The notes beneath the pieces were generated by a model, which did not search any database, was not told the origin of the DNA, and saw only the letters and a list, made by a program, of their open reading frames with translations. DNA of 64,000 nucleotides from Acidihalobacter ferrooxydans. Lineage in GTDB: Bacteria; Pseudomonadota; Gammaproteobacteria; DSM-5130; Acidihalobacteraceae. The position numbers and the translations under genes are program-made. How positions within the stretch are numbered: the first letter of the stretch is position 1; every line of letters begins with the position of its first letter. The stretch is taken from the NCBI RefSeq assembly GCF_001975725.1, contig NZ_CP019434.1, forward strand, positions 1,881,486-1,945,485, in the 5' to 3' direction. Of the stretch, positions 55,202 to 64,000 are shown piece after piece.

Positions 55202-56400
55202 GGACGGTGCTGTTTCCCGGCGTGTCCCGTCAACCACTCAGTCGCATACGTGCGCGCCTCGGAATCCCACTCGATAACAGTTTCCAGATCGTCCGCCGAA
55301 GCGGTCCCAAGCGCTTCCAGGGTCGCCTCGATCACATGGGGAATCGCAGTGAAACGAACCTCTCCATCGAGAAAGGCCGCTACGGCCACTTCATTTGCGG
55401 CATTGAGCACGGCCGTTGCCGTGCCCCCCGCTGCCAGGGCGTCATAGGCCAGGCGCAAGCAAGGGAAACGCTGCCGGTCGGCCGGTCTGAAGTCGAGACG
55501 CGCAACCTGAAACAGATCCAGTGGCTCAACACCGGAATCGATGCGTTCGGGCCAGGCCATGGCGTGTGCAATCGGCGTGCGCATGTCCGGATTTCCAAGT
55601 TGCGCAAGCACAGAGCCGTCCGTGTAGGCGACCAGTGAATGAATCACGCTCTGCGGATGCACGACGACTTCGATCGACTCGGGCGACGCATCGAACAGCC
55701 AGCGGGCCTCGATGACCTCCAGCCCCTTGTTCATCAGAGTCGCCGAATCGACAGAAATCTTGCGGCCCATGCTCCAGTTCGGATGTGCGCAGGCTTGATC
55801 CGGTGTAACCGAATCCAGATGCTCCGCCGGAAAGTCGCGAAAAGGCCCGCCTGAAGCTGTCAGAAGCACGCGGGAGACGCCAACTGCGCTCAGTCCGCGC
55901 GCGAAGTCCGAGGGCATACATTGAAAGACCGCGTTGTGTTCGCTATCGATTGGCAGCAGGGTGGCCCCATGATCGTGTACTTCCCGCATGAATAAAGGTC
56001 CGGCCATGACCAGCGATTCTTTGTTCGCAAGCAGGATGCGCTTGCCGCCACGCGCCGCGGCCAACGTCGGCTGCAGTCCGGCTGCCCCGACGATCGCCGC
56101 CATCACCGCGTCGGCCTCCGGCAGGCTTGCCAACTCGACCAGTCCCGCCGCCCCGGACAGCACATGCGCGGCGACCCCGGCCGCGGCCAGCTTCGTTTGC
56201 AGTTCGGAGGTCAGCGAAGCGTCTGCGATCGCAACATATGCCGGGTGGTGTGTCGCACACAGCGCAACGAGCCGATCGACATCACGGTGCGCACTCAGCC
56301 CCAGGACACGAAAACGCCCGGGATGCCGCGTGACGACATCGAGCGTGCTTGCCCCGATACTGCCAGTGGCGCCGAGTACGACAACATTCTGCTGTTTCAT
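55198..56400 (-). CDS. dxr: 1-deoxy-D-xylulose 5-phosphate reductoisomerase
   Basis: Dxr makes 2-C-methyl-D-erythritol 4-phosphate in the MEP isoprenoid pathway. The 400-residue protein has the NADPH motif [17 protein letters not shown], the metal-binding [12 protein letters not shown] and the flexible loop [17 protein letters not shown]-type segment (here [16 protein letters not shown]). It overlaps cdsA and rseP by 4 bases each, so the operon is tightly coupled. Confidence 0.97.
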   Translation of the reverse strand: MKQQNVVVLGATGSIGASTLDVVTRHPGRFRVLGLSAHRDVDRLVALCATHHPAYVAIADASLTSELQTKLAAAGVAAHVLSGAAGLVELASLPEADAVMAAIVGAAGLQPTLAAARGGKRILLANKESLVMAGPLFMREVHDHGATLLPIDSEHNAVFQCMPSDFARGLSAVGVSRVLLTASGGPFRDFPAEHLDSVTPDQACAHPNWSMGRKISVDSATLMNKGLEVIEARWLFDASPESIEVVVHPQSVIHSLVAYTDGSVLAQLGNPDMRTPIAHAMAWPERIDSGVEPLDLFQVARLDFRPADRQRFPCLRLAYDALAAGGTATAVLNAANEVAVAAFLDGEVRFTAIPHVIEATLEALGTASADDLETVIEWDSEARTYATEWLTGHAGKQHRP

Positions 56401-57218
56401 GTGATGTAACCTCCATGCAGGAACATCAGCCCGAGCATAAAAACCGGCGCTGCAGCCAGATGGCTATCGATGCGATCAAGGATACCGCCGTGTCCAGGCA
56501 ACAAGTCCCCGCTGTCTTTTGAGCCCGCAATCCGCTTGAGCATGCTTTCGAACAAATCGCCGAAAACCGATGCGATGATTGTTACCATTGTCAATGCAAC
56601 GAACAGTATCCAGGCGACCGGATTATCCGCGGCGAACACCAGCGCACCAATCAGCGCAATGACCAACCCCATGGCCAGCTCACCCATCAGCCCTTCCCAG
56701 GTCTTCCCTGGGCTCAGATGCGGCGCCAAGCGCCGACGACCGAAACGTTTGCCGGTGAAATATGCAGCGGAGTCGCCGCTTGCGCCGAGCACCACAAGAA
56801 ACAACATCAGCCACGGATCGTAGCGGTGAATCAGTACCACAGAGATCCAGGCCGGCACCAACGCAAACAGACCGGCCACCTGCAGCCTCAGATTGGTGGT
56901 GCTGCCAGACCATCGGGTGCGCCATGTCGCGAGTGACGCCGCAGCACCGATCCACCAGACTACCCCGATCGTTACCGGCAACCACTCCCAGCCCGCTTCG
57001 ACACTCCACCATGCCAAACCGGCCAGAGCAACTGTCACGGCCGCATAGCCACCCTGTACCAGGATGCCGCGCAAACCAGCCAGCGCCGCCCATTCACTCG
57101 AACCGAACAGAACAAGTGCCAAACCGACCAACGCGAACCATATCGTCGATAGATACAAAATCACGCAGACCGCGATGACCGACAGGGCTAGACCGGTGAA
57201 TATCCGCGTTTTATCCAT
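56397..57218 (-). CDS. cdsA: Phosphatidate cytidylyltransferase
   Basis: CdsA makes CDP-diacylglycerol, precursor of all phospholipids. The 273-residue integral membrane protein has about eight hydrophobic helices and the family signature late in the sequence ([26 protein letters not shown]). It overlaps uppS by 8 bases and dxr by 4. Confidence 0.95.
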   Translation of the reverse strand: MDKTRIFTGLALSVIAVCVILYLSTIWFALVGLALVLFGSSEWAALAGLRGILVQGGYAAVTVALAGLAWWSVEAGWEWLPVTIGVVWWIGAAASLATWRTRWSGSTTNLRLQVAGLFALVPAWISVVLIHRYDPWLMLFLVVLGASGDSAAYFTGKRFGRRRLAPHLSPGKTWEGLMGELAMGLVIALIGALVFAADNPVAWILFVALTMVTIIASVFGDLFESMLKRIAGSKDSGDLLPGHGGILDRIDSHLAAAPVFMLGLMFLHGGYIT

Positions 57219-58011
57219 TCGCGTCTCCGATCTGTTCGCTGGTCTGACCGAAGCGGCGCTGGCGCTTCAGAAAATCATCAATGGCCACGTCGAGCGCGGC
57301 CGCATCGAAATCCGGCCATAAGGTATCGGTGAAATACAGCTCCGTATAGGCCAGTTGCCACAACAGGAAATTACTGAGGCGGCGTTCTCCGCCGGTGCGG
57401 ATGAACAAATCAGGCTCGCACAGGTCGTACGTCGCCATATACGCTTCCAGCGGCGCCGGATCACCAGCGATCTCATCAACCGTACGTCCCGTGCTGACAC
57501 AGGCCGCGGCATAACGCCGTGCGGCCTGTTCGATGTCCCAACGGCCTCCGTAATTGGCGGCAATGACTAACGTCATCTCCCGGTTGTCTTGCGTATATTG
57601 CTCAGCGCTCACCATTTCGGCCTGAAGCCGCTCGCTGAATGCGTTGCGATCGCCAATGAACCGGATACGGACGCCTTTATGGTGCAGTTGCTCGCGTTCG
57701 CGCCGCAACGACGAGAGAAACAGTTCCATCAGCGTGCTGACCTCGTCCCTCGGCCGGCGCCAGTTTTCACTGCTGAAGGCGAAAACCGTCAGTATCCGAA
57801 TACCCCGGTCGAGGCAGGCGGCAATGATGGAGCGTACTGTTTTAACTCCACGGCGGTGTCCTTCGGTTCGCGGCAACAGCCGGGCTCGCGCCCAACGCCC
57901 ATTCCCATCCATCACGATGGCAATATGCCTTGGTATCGAGGGACCTTTGGAGTCTGGGATCGGCACGATGCTTGGATTAGCGCTCGACGGCAGCGCTTGG
58001 CAGCGGAGCAA
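57211..58011 (-). CDS. uppS: Undecaprenyl diphosphate synthase
   Basis: UppS makes the C55 lipid carrier for peptidoglycan and other envelope polymers. The cis-prenyltransferase motif MDGNGRWARAR and EGHRRGV are near the N-terminus, and RTGGERRLSNFLLWQ near the C-terminus. The longest frame (TTG at 58011) gives 266 residues. A GTG at 57966 or a later start is possible; no clear ribosome-binding site is present. Confidence 0.94.
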   Translation of the reverse strand: MLRCQALPSSANPSIVPIPDSKGPSIPRHIAIVMDGNGRWARARLLPRTEGHRRGVKTVRSIIAACLDRGIRILTVFAFSSENWRRPRDEVSTLMELFLSSLRREREQLHHKGVRIRFIGDRNAFSERLQAEMVSAEQYTQDNREMTLVIAANYGGRWDIEQAARRYAAACVSTGRTVDEIAGDPAPLEAYMATYDLCEPDLFIRTGGERRLSNFLLWQLAYTELYFTDTLWPDFDAAALDVAIDDFLKRQRRFGQTSEQIGDANG

Positions 58012-58102
58012 GAGAAACGGAACGACCGGGAACCACGGCCGTGAACTTGGCAGGATGACATGCAGACTCGAGCATCGCTGTTGCAGTGCTGACGCCTGGG
58101 CG

Positions 58103-58660
58103 TCAGACCTCCATCAGCTCTTTTTCCTTTTGTGCCAGCGCGGCATCGACCTCGCCAATGAACTGATCGGTCAATTTCTGCACCGTTTCCTGGGCACGCC
58201 GCTCGTCATCCTCGGAAATCTCCTTTTCCTTGACCAGCATTTTAAGGTCGTTGTTGGCATCCCGGCGAATGTTGCGGATCGCCACACGGCTACCCTCGGC
58301 TTCATGCCGAACCACACGCACCAGGTCCTTGCGGCGCTCTTCGGTCAGTGGTGGCATCGGTACGCGGATCACAGTACCGGCGCTTGCAGGATTCAAGCCA
58401 AGATCAGAGGTCATAATGGCTTTCTCGATCGGCGCAACCATGGTTTTTTCCCAAGGCGTGATGCTGAGTGTGCGAGAATCCTCAATGCTGACCTTGGCGA
58501 CCTGATTCAGCGGCGTCGACGAGCCGTAATAATCCACAGTGATATGATCGAGCAGACTGGGTGTCGCGCGACCGGTACGAATTTTGGAAAACTCGATCTT
58601 GAGTGCTTCCAGCGTCTTTTGCATACGCGTCTGCGCAGCCTGATGAATGTCGTCAATCAT
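58103..58660 (-). CDS. frr: Ribosome recycling factor
   Basis: Frr splits post-termination ribosomes together with EF-G. The 185-residue protein starts [21 protein letters not shown] and has the conserved [21 protein letters not shown] and [17 protein letters not shown]. It lies between pyrH and uppS, 2 bases after pyrH, in the standard order. Confidence 0.97.
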   Translation of the reverse strand: MIDDIHQAAQTRMQKTLEALKIEFSKIRTGRATPSLLDHITVDYYGSSTPLNQVAKVSIEDSRTLSITPWEKTMVAPIEKAIMTSDLGLNPASAGTVIRVPMPPLTEERRKDLVRVVRHEAEGSRVAIRNIRRDANNDLKMLVKEKEISEDDERRAQETVQKLTDQFIGEVDAALAQKEKELMEV

Positions 58661-58662
58661 GA

Positions 58663-59397
58663 TCAGTCTCGCTCTACCAATGTTCCGATCGGCTCACCCA
58701 GAATAATGCGTTTGAGATCACCGGGCTGATACACGTCAAACACACGCAGCGGAATCGCGTTGTCACGGCACAGCACCAGGGCTGTTGCATCCATGACGCC
58801 GAGCTTCTCGGTGAGTGCCTCGTCATATGTCAGACGCTCATAGCGCTTGGCGGATGGATTGCATTTCGGATCGCTATCGTACACGCCATCGACCTTGGTG
58901 CCCTTGAGCATCAGATCCGCATTGATTTCGCTGGCGCGCAGGCTGGCTGCCGAATCCGTGGTGAAATAAGGATTGCCTGTGCCCGCGGCGAACACCACCA
59001 GACGCCCCTTCTCAAGGTGGCGCACGGCTCGACGCAGGATGTAATCTTCACAGATCTGGTTGATCTTGAGTGCTGACATCACGCGACAGTACGCGCCCTG
59101 ACGTTCGATGGCATCCTGCATCGCCAGAGCATTCATCACCGTCGCCAGCATCCCGACCTGATCGGCAGTCACCCGATCCATCCCGCCCTGCGCAAGGCCC
59201 GCGCCACGGAACAGATTGCCTCCGCCGATCACCATCGCCAGTTGCACACCCATCCGCGACACTTCGGCTGCCTCGGCCGCGAGTCGACTGATCATTTCGG
59301 GTTCGATGCCGAAATCGCCGCTTCCCATCAGTACCTCGCCACTGAGCTTGAGCAGCACTCTGCGATATGCGGGTCTGGCGTTTTCGGCGGAGCTCAT
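58663..59397 (-). CDS. pyrH: Uridylate kinase
   Basis: PyrH phosphorylates UMP to UDP. The 244-residue protein starts [21 protein letters not shown] (59397; upstream frames are not supported), with IGGGNLFRG and the [20 protein letters not shown] segment typical of bacterial UMP kinases. A hairpin separates it from tsf. Confidence 0.96.
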   Translation of the reverse strand: MSSAENARPAYRRVLLKLSGEVLMGSGDFGIEPEMISRLAAEAAEVSRMGVQLAMVIGGGNLFRGAGLAQGGMDRVTADQVGMLATVMNALAMQDAIERQGAYCRVMSALKINQICEDYILRRAVRHLEKGRLVVFAAGTGNPYFTTDSAASLRASEINADLMLKGTKVDGVYDSDPKCNPSAKRYERLTYDEALTEKLGVMDATALVLCRDNAIPLRVFDVYQPGDLKRIILGEPIGTLVERD

Positions 59398-59440
59398 TGA
59401 TGGCGTCCTTTGATCTGAATAAACATGACAACGTAACACA

Positions 59441-59474
59441 TCACACAAGGGCCGCTGTAGCAGCCCTTGTGTGA
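59441..59474. terminator. Hairpin between tsf and pyrH
   Basis: A perfect 12-bp stem, TCACACAAGGGC (59441-59452) and GCCCTTGTGTGA (59463-59474), with a 10-base loop, lies just after the tsf stop. There is no T-tract. It may attenuate transcription from rpsB-tsf into pyrH. The CACAAGGG/CCCTTGTG core equals the inner stem of the 160-bp repeat. Confidence 0.55.
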
Positions 59475-59482
59475 AGACAGAC

Positions 59483-60361
59483 TCAGGACGCCTTGACCTG
59501 GGCCATGACCTCTTCAGCGAAGTTCTCGGTCTTCTTCTCGATGCCTTCACCAACCTCAAAACGGACGAAACGCTTGACGCTGGCGCCTTTCTCTTTGAGC
59601 AACTGCGCGACCGTCATATCCGGCTGTTTGACAAAAGGCTGTCCCAGCAGGGTGATTTCACCCAGGAACTTCTTGATGCGCCCTTCGACCATTTTTTCAA
59701 CGATCTGCGGCGGTTTGCCGCTTTCGAGCGCCTGGGCGGAGAAAATCTCGCGTTCCTTGTCGATAAGCTCCGGCGCAACCTGCGCTTCATCGATACACAC
59801 CGGGCGGCTGGCCGCGATGTGCATGCTCAGATCGCGCGCCAGTTCCTCATCGCCACCGGCCAGATCTACCAATACGCCGATACGTACGCCATGACGATAG
59901 CTCCCCAAACAATCGCCCTGCATCTGCACACGCTCGAAACGGCGCACCTGGACGTTTTCTCCGACCTTTGTAACAAGTTCTTCACGCGCTGTTTCCAGCG
60001 GCTTGCCGGCGGCGTCCAGCGCCATCAGCGCCGCAACATCCGCCGGAGCATCGCGGAGCGCGCACTGGGCGACAGCGTCGGCAAACTTTTCGAAGTTTTC
60101 ATCTTTGCCCACGAAGTCGGTTTCGCAGTTGATCTCGACCAGCACCGCCGTGCCGCCATCGTCAGACATGGCGATAACCACCTGCCCTTCCGCAGCCAGG
60201 CGACCCGCTTTTTTGACCGCTTTGGCGGCGCCGGATTTGCGCATCGCCTCGATCGCGGCTTCCATATCGCCGCCAGCCTCAGTGAGCGCCTTTTTGCATT
60301 CCATCATGCCGGCGCCGGTACGCTCACGCAGTTCCTTGACTTGACTCGCCGTGATCTGCAT
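59483..60361 (-). CDS. tsf: Elongation factor Ts
   Basis: EF-Ts recycles EF-Tu-GDP. The 292-residue protein starts [26 protein letters not shown] (60361) and has the [12 protein letters not shown] motif. It follows rpsB with a 79-base gap, the usual rpsB-tsf arrangement. Confidence 0.97.
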   Translation of the reverse strand: MQITASQVKELRERTGAGMMECKKALTEAGGDMEAAIEAMRKSGAAKAVKKAGRLAAEGQVVIAMSDDGGTAVLVEINCETDFVGKDENFEKFADAVAQCALRDAPADVAALMALDAAGKPLETAREELVTKVGENVQVRRFERVQMQGDCLGSYRHGVRIGVLVDLAGGDEELARDLSMHIAASRPVCIDEAQVAPELIDKEREIFSAQALESGKPPQIVEKMVEGRIKKFLGEITLLGQPFVKQPDMTVAQLLKEKGASVKRFVRFEVGEGIEKKTENFAEEVMAQVKAS

Positions 60362-60440
60362 TGCCCTAAACCTCCTAAAACTCAATTCATGGAATTGCCG
60401 CGCCGTGTGCAGAGCACACGGCGCGGCACGGCAAACCTGA

Positions 60441-61199
60441 TCAGGACGCCGCAGCCGGTGCGGCCGCGTCGTCGGAGACCTCGACGAACTCGTCAGTCGC
60501 GCCCGTGCCGGCACGGGCAGCCAGTCGACCCTCGTTGATCGCATCGGCCGCGGCTGTCACGTACAACTGAATGGACCGCATCGCGTCGTCGTTGCCGGGG
60601 ATCACATAGTCGATATTGTCCAGCGAATTATTGCTGTCGACCACGCCGATGATGGGGATACCAAGCTTGGCGGCTTCGGCTACGGCGATCCGCTCGTAAC
60701 CCACGTCGATGATGAACAGCGCATCGGGCAACCTGCCCATGTCCTTGATGCCGCCGAGGCTCTTTTCGAGCTTGTCCATCTCACGGCGCAGCATCAATGC
60801 TTCTTTCTTGCCCACGCGCTCGAAGGCGCCTTCCTTTTCCTGGGCTTCCAGATCCTTCAAGCGCTGAATCGATTGCTTCACCGTTTTGAAGTTGGTCAGC
60901 ATGCCGCCCAGCCAGCGCTGATTGACGTAAGGCATGCCGCAACGCTCAGCTTCTTCGCGCACCGTGTCACGCGCCGAACGCTTTGTGCCGACAAACAAAA
61001 CCTTGTCGTTCCTGGCCGCCAACTGGCCAAGAAAATTCATGGCGTCGTTGAACAGCGGCAACGTTTTTTCAAGGTTGATAATATGAATGCGATTGCGTTC
61101 CCCGAAGATGTACTCGGCCATCTTGGGATTCCAATATCGGGTCTGATGCCCGAAATGCACGCCAGCTTCAAGCATCTGGCGCATAGTGACATTAGCCAT
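60441..61199 (-). CDS. rpsB: 30S ribosomal protein S2
   Basis: Ribosomal protein S2, 252 residues, starts [27 protein letters not shown] and contains [28 protein letters not shown] precedes the start. It heads the minus-strand operon that runs down to lpxA. Confidence 0.98.
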   Translation of the reverse strand: MANVTMRQMLEAGVHFGHQTRYWNPKMAEYIFGERNRIHIINLEKTLPLFNDAMNFLGQLAARNDKVLFVGTKRSARDTVREEAERCGMPYVNQRWLGGMLTNFKTVKQSIQRLKDLEAQEKEGAFERVGKKEALMLRREMDKLEKSLGGIKDMGRLPDALFIIDVGYERIAVAEAAKLGIPIIGVVDSNNSLDNIDYVIPGNDDAMRSIQLYVTAAADAINEGRLAARAGTGATDEFVEVSDDAAAPAAAS

Positions 61200-61360
61200 C
61201 AGGCTACTCCTCGATCAGGGTTGGGACCTCCATACACCCCGCCTGACAACCCCGGCGACTATGCGTTTGCAAGCCTCGGAGCACCCCGTCAGACGTGACG
61301 GCATATGTGTGTCGTTCATGTACATCAGGTTATGTTTCAAAGAAGCCGCGCCGTATTTGG
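61200..61360 (-). promoter_or_regulatory. Upstream/leader region of rpsB
   Basis: The first ~110 bases upstream of rpsB are rich in G-tracts on the coding strand and probably hold an rpsB leader involved in S2 autoregulation, as in other gammaproteobacteria. I cannot draw a confident conserved structure by eye. Confidence 0.3.
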
Positions 61361-61521
61361 CCCGGATGTTTCATAACTGCCATCGATCTCGCAGGTCTCT
61401 TGATTTCACAAGGGGGTATTTCCTCAGCCGGCCGTACGCACTGATACGCCGCTCCTTCAGAAATCCCCTTGTGAAACCCATATCCGGCACAATATCAGGA
61501 CAGAATCATGAAACATCCGGG
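61361..61521. repeat. 160-bp palindromic dispersed repeat, copy C
   Basis: This is the best-preserved copy. Its ends CCCGGATGTTTCAT (61361-61374) and ATGAAACATCCGGG (61508-61521) are perfect 14-bp inverted repeats. The inner arms TTTCACAAGGGG (61404-61415) and CCCCTTGTGAAA (61465-61476) are perfect over 12 bp. It lies between divergent rpsB and map. Confidence 0.87.
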
Positions 61522-61687
61522 TCAGATACGCTTTCGACCCCACCTCGCCGCGCGTTTTTACATGTGAGATCCTCACTATGAGATTCTCAACGCGAGATTG
61601 CGCCCGAGGCCGGCGCTTTATACCATAAACGACCACCCCCAACCAACCGCCGAACAGTTTTACTGAGCGGCGGCAAACGCAGGTTAT

Positions 61688-62476
61688 ATGACGGTTTCCA
61701 TCAAAACCCCGGAAGAGATCGAAAAAATGCGCGTGGCCGGCCGCCTGGCGGCCGAAGTCCTGGAAATGATCGCGCCACACGTACAGCCCGGCGTCACCAC
61801 AGACGAGCTCGACCGGATCTGTCACGACTACATCGTGAACGTACAGGACGCGGTGCCCGCCCCGCTGAACTACCACGGCTTTCCAAAATCCATCTGCACC
61901 TCGATCAACCATCAGGTCTGCCACGGCATCCCCGGCGACCGCCGTCTCAAGAGCGGCGATATCGTCAACATCGACATCACGGTGATCAAAGACGGTTACC
62001 ACGGCGATACCAGCATGATGTTCCAGGTCGGCAAGCCGACCGTTCTGGGGCAACGCGTCTGCGGCATCGCGCATGAGGCGCTGTGGATCGGTTTGCGCAT
62101 GGTCGCGCCCGGCGTACGCCTGGGTGACATCGGTCACGCGATCCAGACCTACGTCGAAGGCCAGCACGCGAGCGTGGTGCGCGAATACTGTGGCCACGGC
62201 ATCGGTCTCGGCTTCCACGAAGAGCCGCAGGTGCTGCATTACGGCAAACCGAACACCGGACTCACACTCAAACCCGGCATGACCTTCACGATCGAACCGA
62301 TGGTCAATGCCGGGCGCGCGCCGGTGCGCGTGCTGCCCGATGCCTGGACCGTGGTTACCAAGGATCACAGCCTGTCGGCACAATGGGAACACACCGTCCT
62401 CGTCACCGAGACGGGGCATGAAGTGCTCACTCTGCGCAAGGATGAACGCGAAGCGTCCGCGCAGGGCGCTGCTTGA
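61688..62476 (+). CDS. map: Methionine aminopeptidase type I
   Basis: Map removes the initiator methionine from new proteins. The 262-residue protein has the metal ligands in NIDITVIKDGYHGDTS (two Asp), HGIGLGFHEEP (His), FTIEPMVN (Glu) and the C-terminal WEHTVLVTETG (Glu). It is divergent from rpsB, as in E. coli, and overlaps glnD by one base. Confidence 0.97.
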   Translation: MTVSIKTPEEIEKMRVAGRLAAEVLEMIAPHVQPGVTTDELDRICHDYIVNVQDAVPAPLNYHGFPKSICTSINHQVCHGIPGDRRLKSGDIVNIDITVIKDGYHGDTSMMFQVGKPTVLGQRVCGIAHEALWIGLRMVAPGVRLGDIGHAIQTYVEGQHASVVREYCGHGIGLGFHEEPQVLHYGKPNTGLTLKPGMTFTIEPMVNAGRAPVRVLPDAWTVVTKDHSLSAQWEHTVLVTETGHEVLTLRKDEREASAQGAA

Positions 62477-64000
62477 TGGACGCGCCGACTACGCTGGAAC
62501 ACCACCCGGACTGGCCGCCAACGCTCGCGACGCATTACGATCTCGACACGGCAGAACAGCGCTTTTGCGCAGCGGCTGACAAAATCGCTGCGGGTCGCGA
62601 GATAATCCAGGCTGCGACCGCCGCGATTGCAGACGCCTTCGCTGCAGGAGTCCTGGCCGACGATTTGGTGCACGGCCGGGCCGCGGTGCTGGACCGGATT
62701 CTGCGCGCCTGCTGGCAGCATGTCGGACTGAGCGTCGACGGCGACCTGGCGCTCATCGCCGTCGGCGGTTACGGACGCGGTGAATTGCTGCCCGCCTCGG
62801 ACATCGATCTCCTGCTGCTCTGCACCGCGACACCCGACGAGGCCCGCGGCGAGGCCATCTCCACCTTCATCCGGCTATTGTGGGATATGGGACTGCACGT
62901 CGGGCACAGCGTCCGCACGCTCAACGAATGCGAAGACGAAGCGATCCGTGACGTGACCGTCGTAACGAACCTCATGGAGGCCCGTCTGCTGGCCGGCAAC
63001 GAGGACCTCTACGATCTGCTTGAGGCCAGTATCGCCCCGGAACGCATCTGGCCCAGCCGGGAGTTTTTTTCCGCCAAACTGGACGAACAGGCTCGCCGAC
63101 ACCGAAAATTCGGCGACAGCGCATACGGTCTGGAGCCAAACGTCAAAGACGGCCCCGGCGGACTGCGCGACATCCAGATGATCGGCTGGGTGAGCAAGCG
63201 CCACCTGCACGCCCGACGCATGAGCGAACTGGTTCATCACGGTTTTCTGACCGACGAGGAATACCACGAACTCAAGGCAGGCCAGTCCTACCTCTGGCGT
63301 GTGCGCTTCGCCCTGCATACCCTGGCCGGGCGCGGCGAGGATCGCCTGTTGTTCGATCAGCAGCGCGCCCTGGCAGACCTGTTCGGCTATCACGACGCCA
63401 CCGCCAATCTGGCCATCGAGCAGTTCATGCAGACGTACTATCGCACCGTCATGCGTCTGGAACGACTCAACGAGATGCTTTTGCAGCATTACAAGGAAGC
63501 CATTCTCTATGCCACCGTCACCGCCGAACCGGAATTTCTGAACGATCATTTTCAGGTCAGCCGCGGCTTCATCGAAGTTCGGTATCCGCAGGTATTCAGT
63601 ACCTATCCACCGGCATTGCTCGAACTGTTTCTGCTCAGCGCACAACATCCACACATCGAAGGGGTACGCGCCAGCACGATCCGCCTGCTGCGCCAGCACC
63701 GGCATCTGATTGACGAGACCTTCCGCAACGATCTGATCTGCCGCAACCTGTTCATGCAGATACTGCGACAACCGCACGGCGTGACCACACAATTACGGCG
63801 CATGAACCGTTACGGCATCCTTGCCGCCTATCTGCCCGCGTTCGCGCTGATCGTCGGACGCATGCAATACGACCTGTTCCATGTCTATACCGTGGACGAA
63901 CACACGCTCATGGTACTGCGCAACGTACGCCGCTACAGCTTCCCCGAGCTGGCAGACGACACGCCGGGCTGCGCGGAAATCTTCGCGCGCGTGCCAGCGC
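62476..64000 (+). CDS. glnD: Bifunctional uridylyltransferase/uridylyl-removing enzyme (3' end outside window)
   Basis: GlnD adds or removes UMP on PII proteins in response to glutamine. The visible 508 residues hold the nucleotidyltransferase motif (AVGGYGRGELLPASDIDLLLL, with Asp109 and Asp111), the helical domain (EPNVKDGPGGLRDIQM) and the start of the HD domain (FHVYTVDEHTLMVLRN). The ACT domains lie beyond the window. The ATG overlaps the map stop as TGATG. Confidence 0.95.
   Translation, partial: MDAPTTLEHHPDWPPTLATHYDLDTAEQRFCAAADKIAAGREIIQAATAAIADAFAAGVLADDLVHGRAAVLDRILRACWQHVGLSVDGDLALIAVGGYGRGELLPASDIDLLLLCTATPDEARGEAISTFIRLLWDMGLHVGHSVRTLNECEDEAIRDVTVVTNLMEARLLAGNEDLYDLLEASIAPERIWPSREFFSAKLDEQARRHRKFGDSAYGLEPNVKDGPGGLRDIQMIGWVSKRHLHARRMSELVHHGFLTDEEYHELKAGQSYLWRVRFALHTLAGRGEDRLLFDQQRALADLFGYHDATANLAIEQFMQTYYRTVMRLERLNEMLLQHYKEAILYATVTAEPEFLNDHFQVSRGFIEVRYPQVFSTYPPALLELFLLSAQHPHIEGVRASTIRLLRQHRHLIDETFRNDLICRNLFMQILRQPHGVTTQLRRMNRYGILAAYLPAFALIVGRMQYDLFHVYTVDEHTLMVLRNVRRYSFPELADDTPGCAEIFARVPA

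Overview
The window is a GC-rich stretch of a Gram-negative proteobacterial chromosome, most likely a gammaproteobacterium or an Acidithiobacillus-type relative. It carries a complete rpsB-tsf-pyrH-frr-uppS-cdsA-dxr-rseP-bamA-skp-lpxD-fabZ-lpxA core operon, valS, serS, ispG, lexA and glnD. Two sugar genes of the gnnA/gnnB type lie beside lpxB. This pair was first described in Acidithiobacillus ferrooxidans, so an acidophilic chemolithotroph is a reasonable guess, but there is no rRNA or other decisive marker and the genus is left open.

Layout. 1-2.3 kb: a MocR-type regulator (cut by the window edge) divergent from an EamA exporter. 2.4-9.0 kb: one minus-strand operon for a TetR/CerR-like repressor, an outer-membrane channel, a membrane-fusion protein and an RND pump. 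9.1-11.2 kb: lexA and a Y-family polymerase as an SOS cassette. 11.2-22.2 kb: ispG, a frameshifted DUF1631 gene, an unnamed 184-residue protein, valS, serS and a PBP4-type dacB. 22.7-28.9 kb: a double-length fused uvrA coupled to a PaiB-like gene. 28.9-33.1 kb: a class IV aminotransferase, a methyltransferase, a Rieske protein and fabV. 33.2-40.0 kb: glycogen genes malQ, GH57 and glgC, divergent from glgB. 40.1-44.4 kb: tRNA-Ala(CGC), a decayed IS5-type transposase and a four-gene bufferin-like RiPP operon (DUF2282 precursor, DUF692 enzyme, DUF2063 partner, thioredoxin/NHL protein). 44.4-61.2 kb: rnhB, gnnA, gnnB, lpxB, then the lipid A/outer-membrane/translation operon on the minus strand. 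61.7-64 kb: map and the start of glnD.

The envelope genes fit together. GnnA and GnnB would make UDP-GlcNAc3N, which LpxA, LpxD and LpxB would turn into lipid A with extra amide-linked chains. FabZ supplies the acyl precursors, and Skp, BamA and RseP handle outer-membrane proteins and envelope stress. A methionine at the LpxA chain-length ruler position predicts a 10-carbon acyl chain.

The most unusual non-coding content is a set of dispersed palindromic repeats. Three ~160-bp copies each sit between divergent genes (9.1, 12.8 and 61.4 kb). A ~70-bp hairpin at 31.06 kb shares their right terminus. A second family of ~80-95 bp has copies at 13.1 and 31.2 kb. The strongest candidates for less-described biology are these repeats and the RiPP operon with its extended precursor and thioredoxin/NHL gene.
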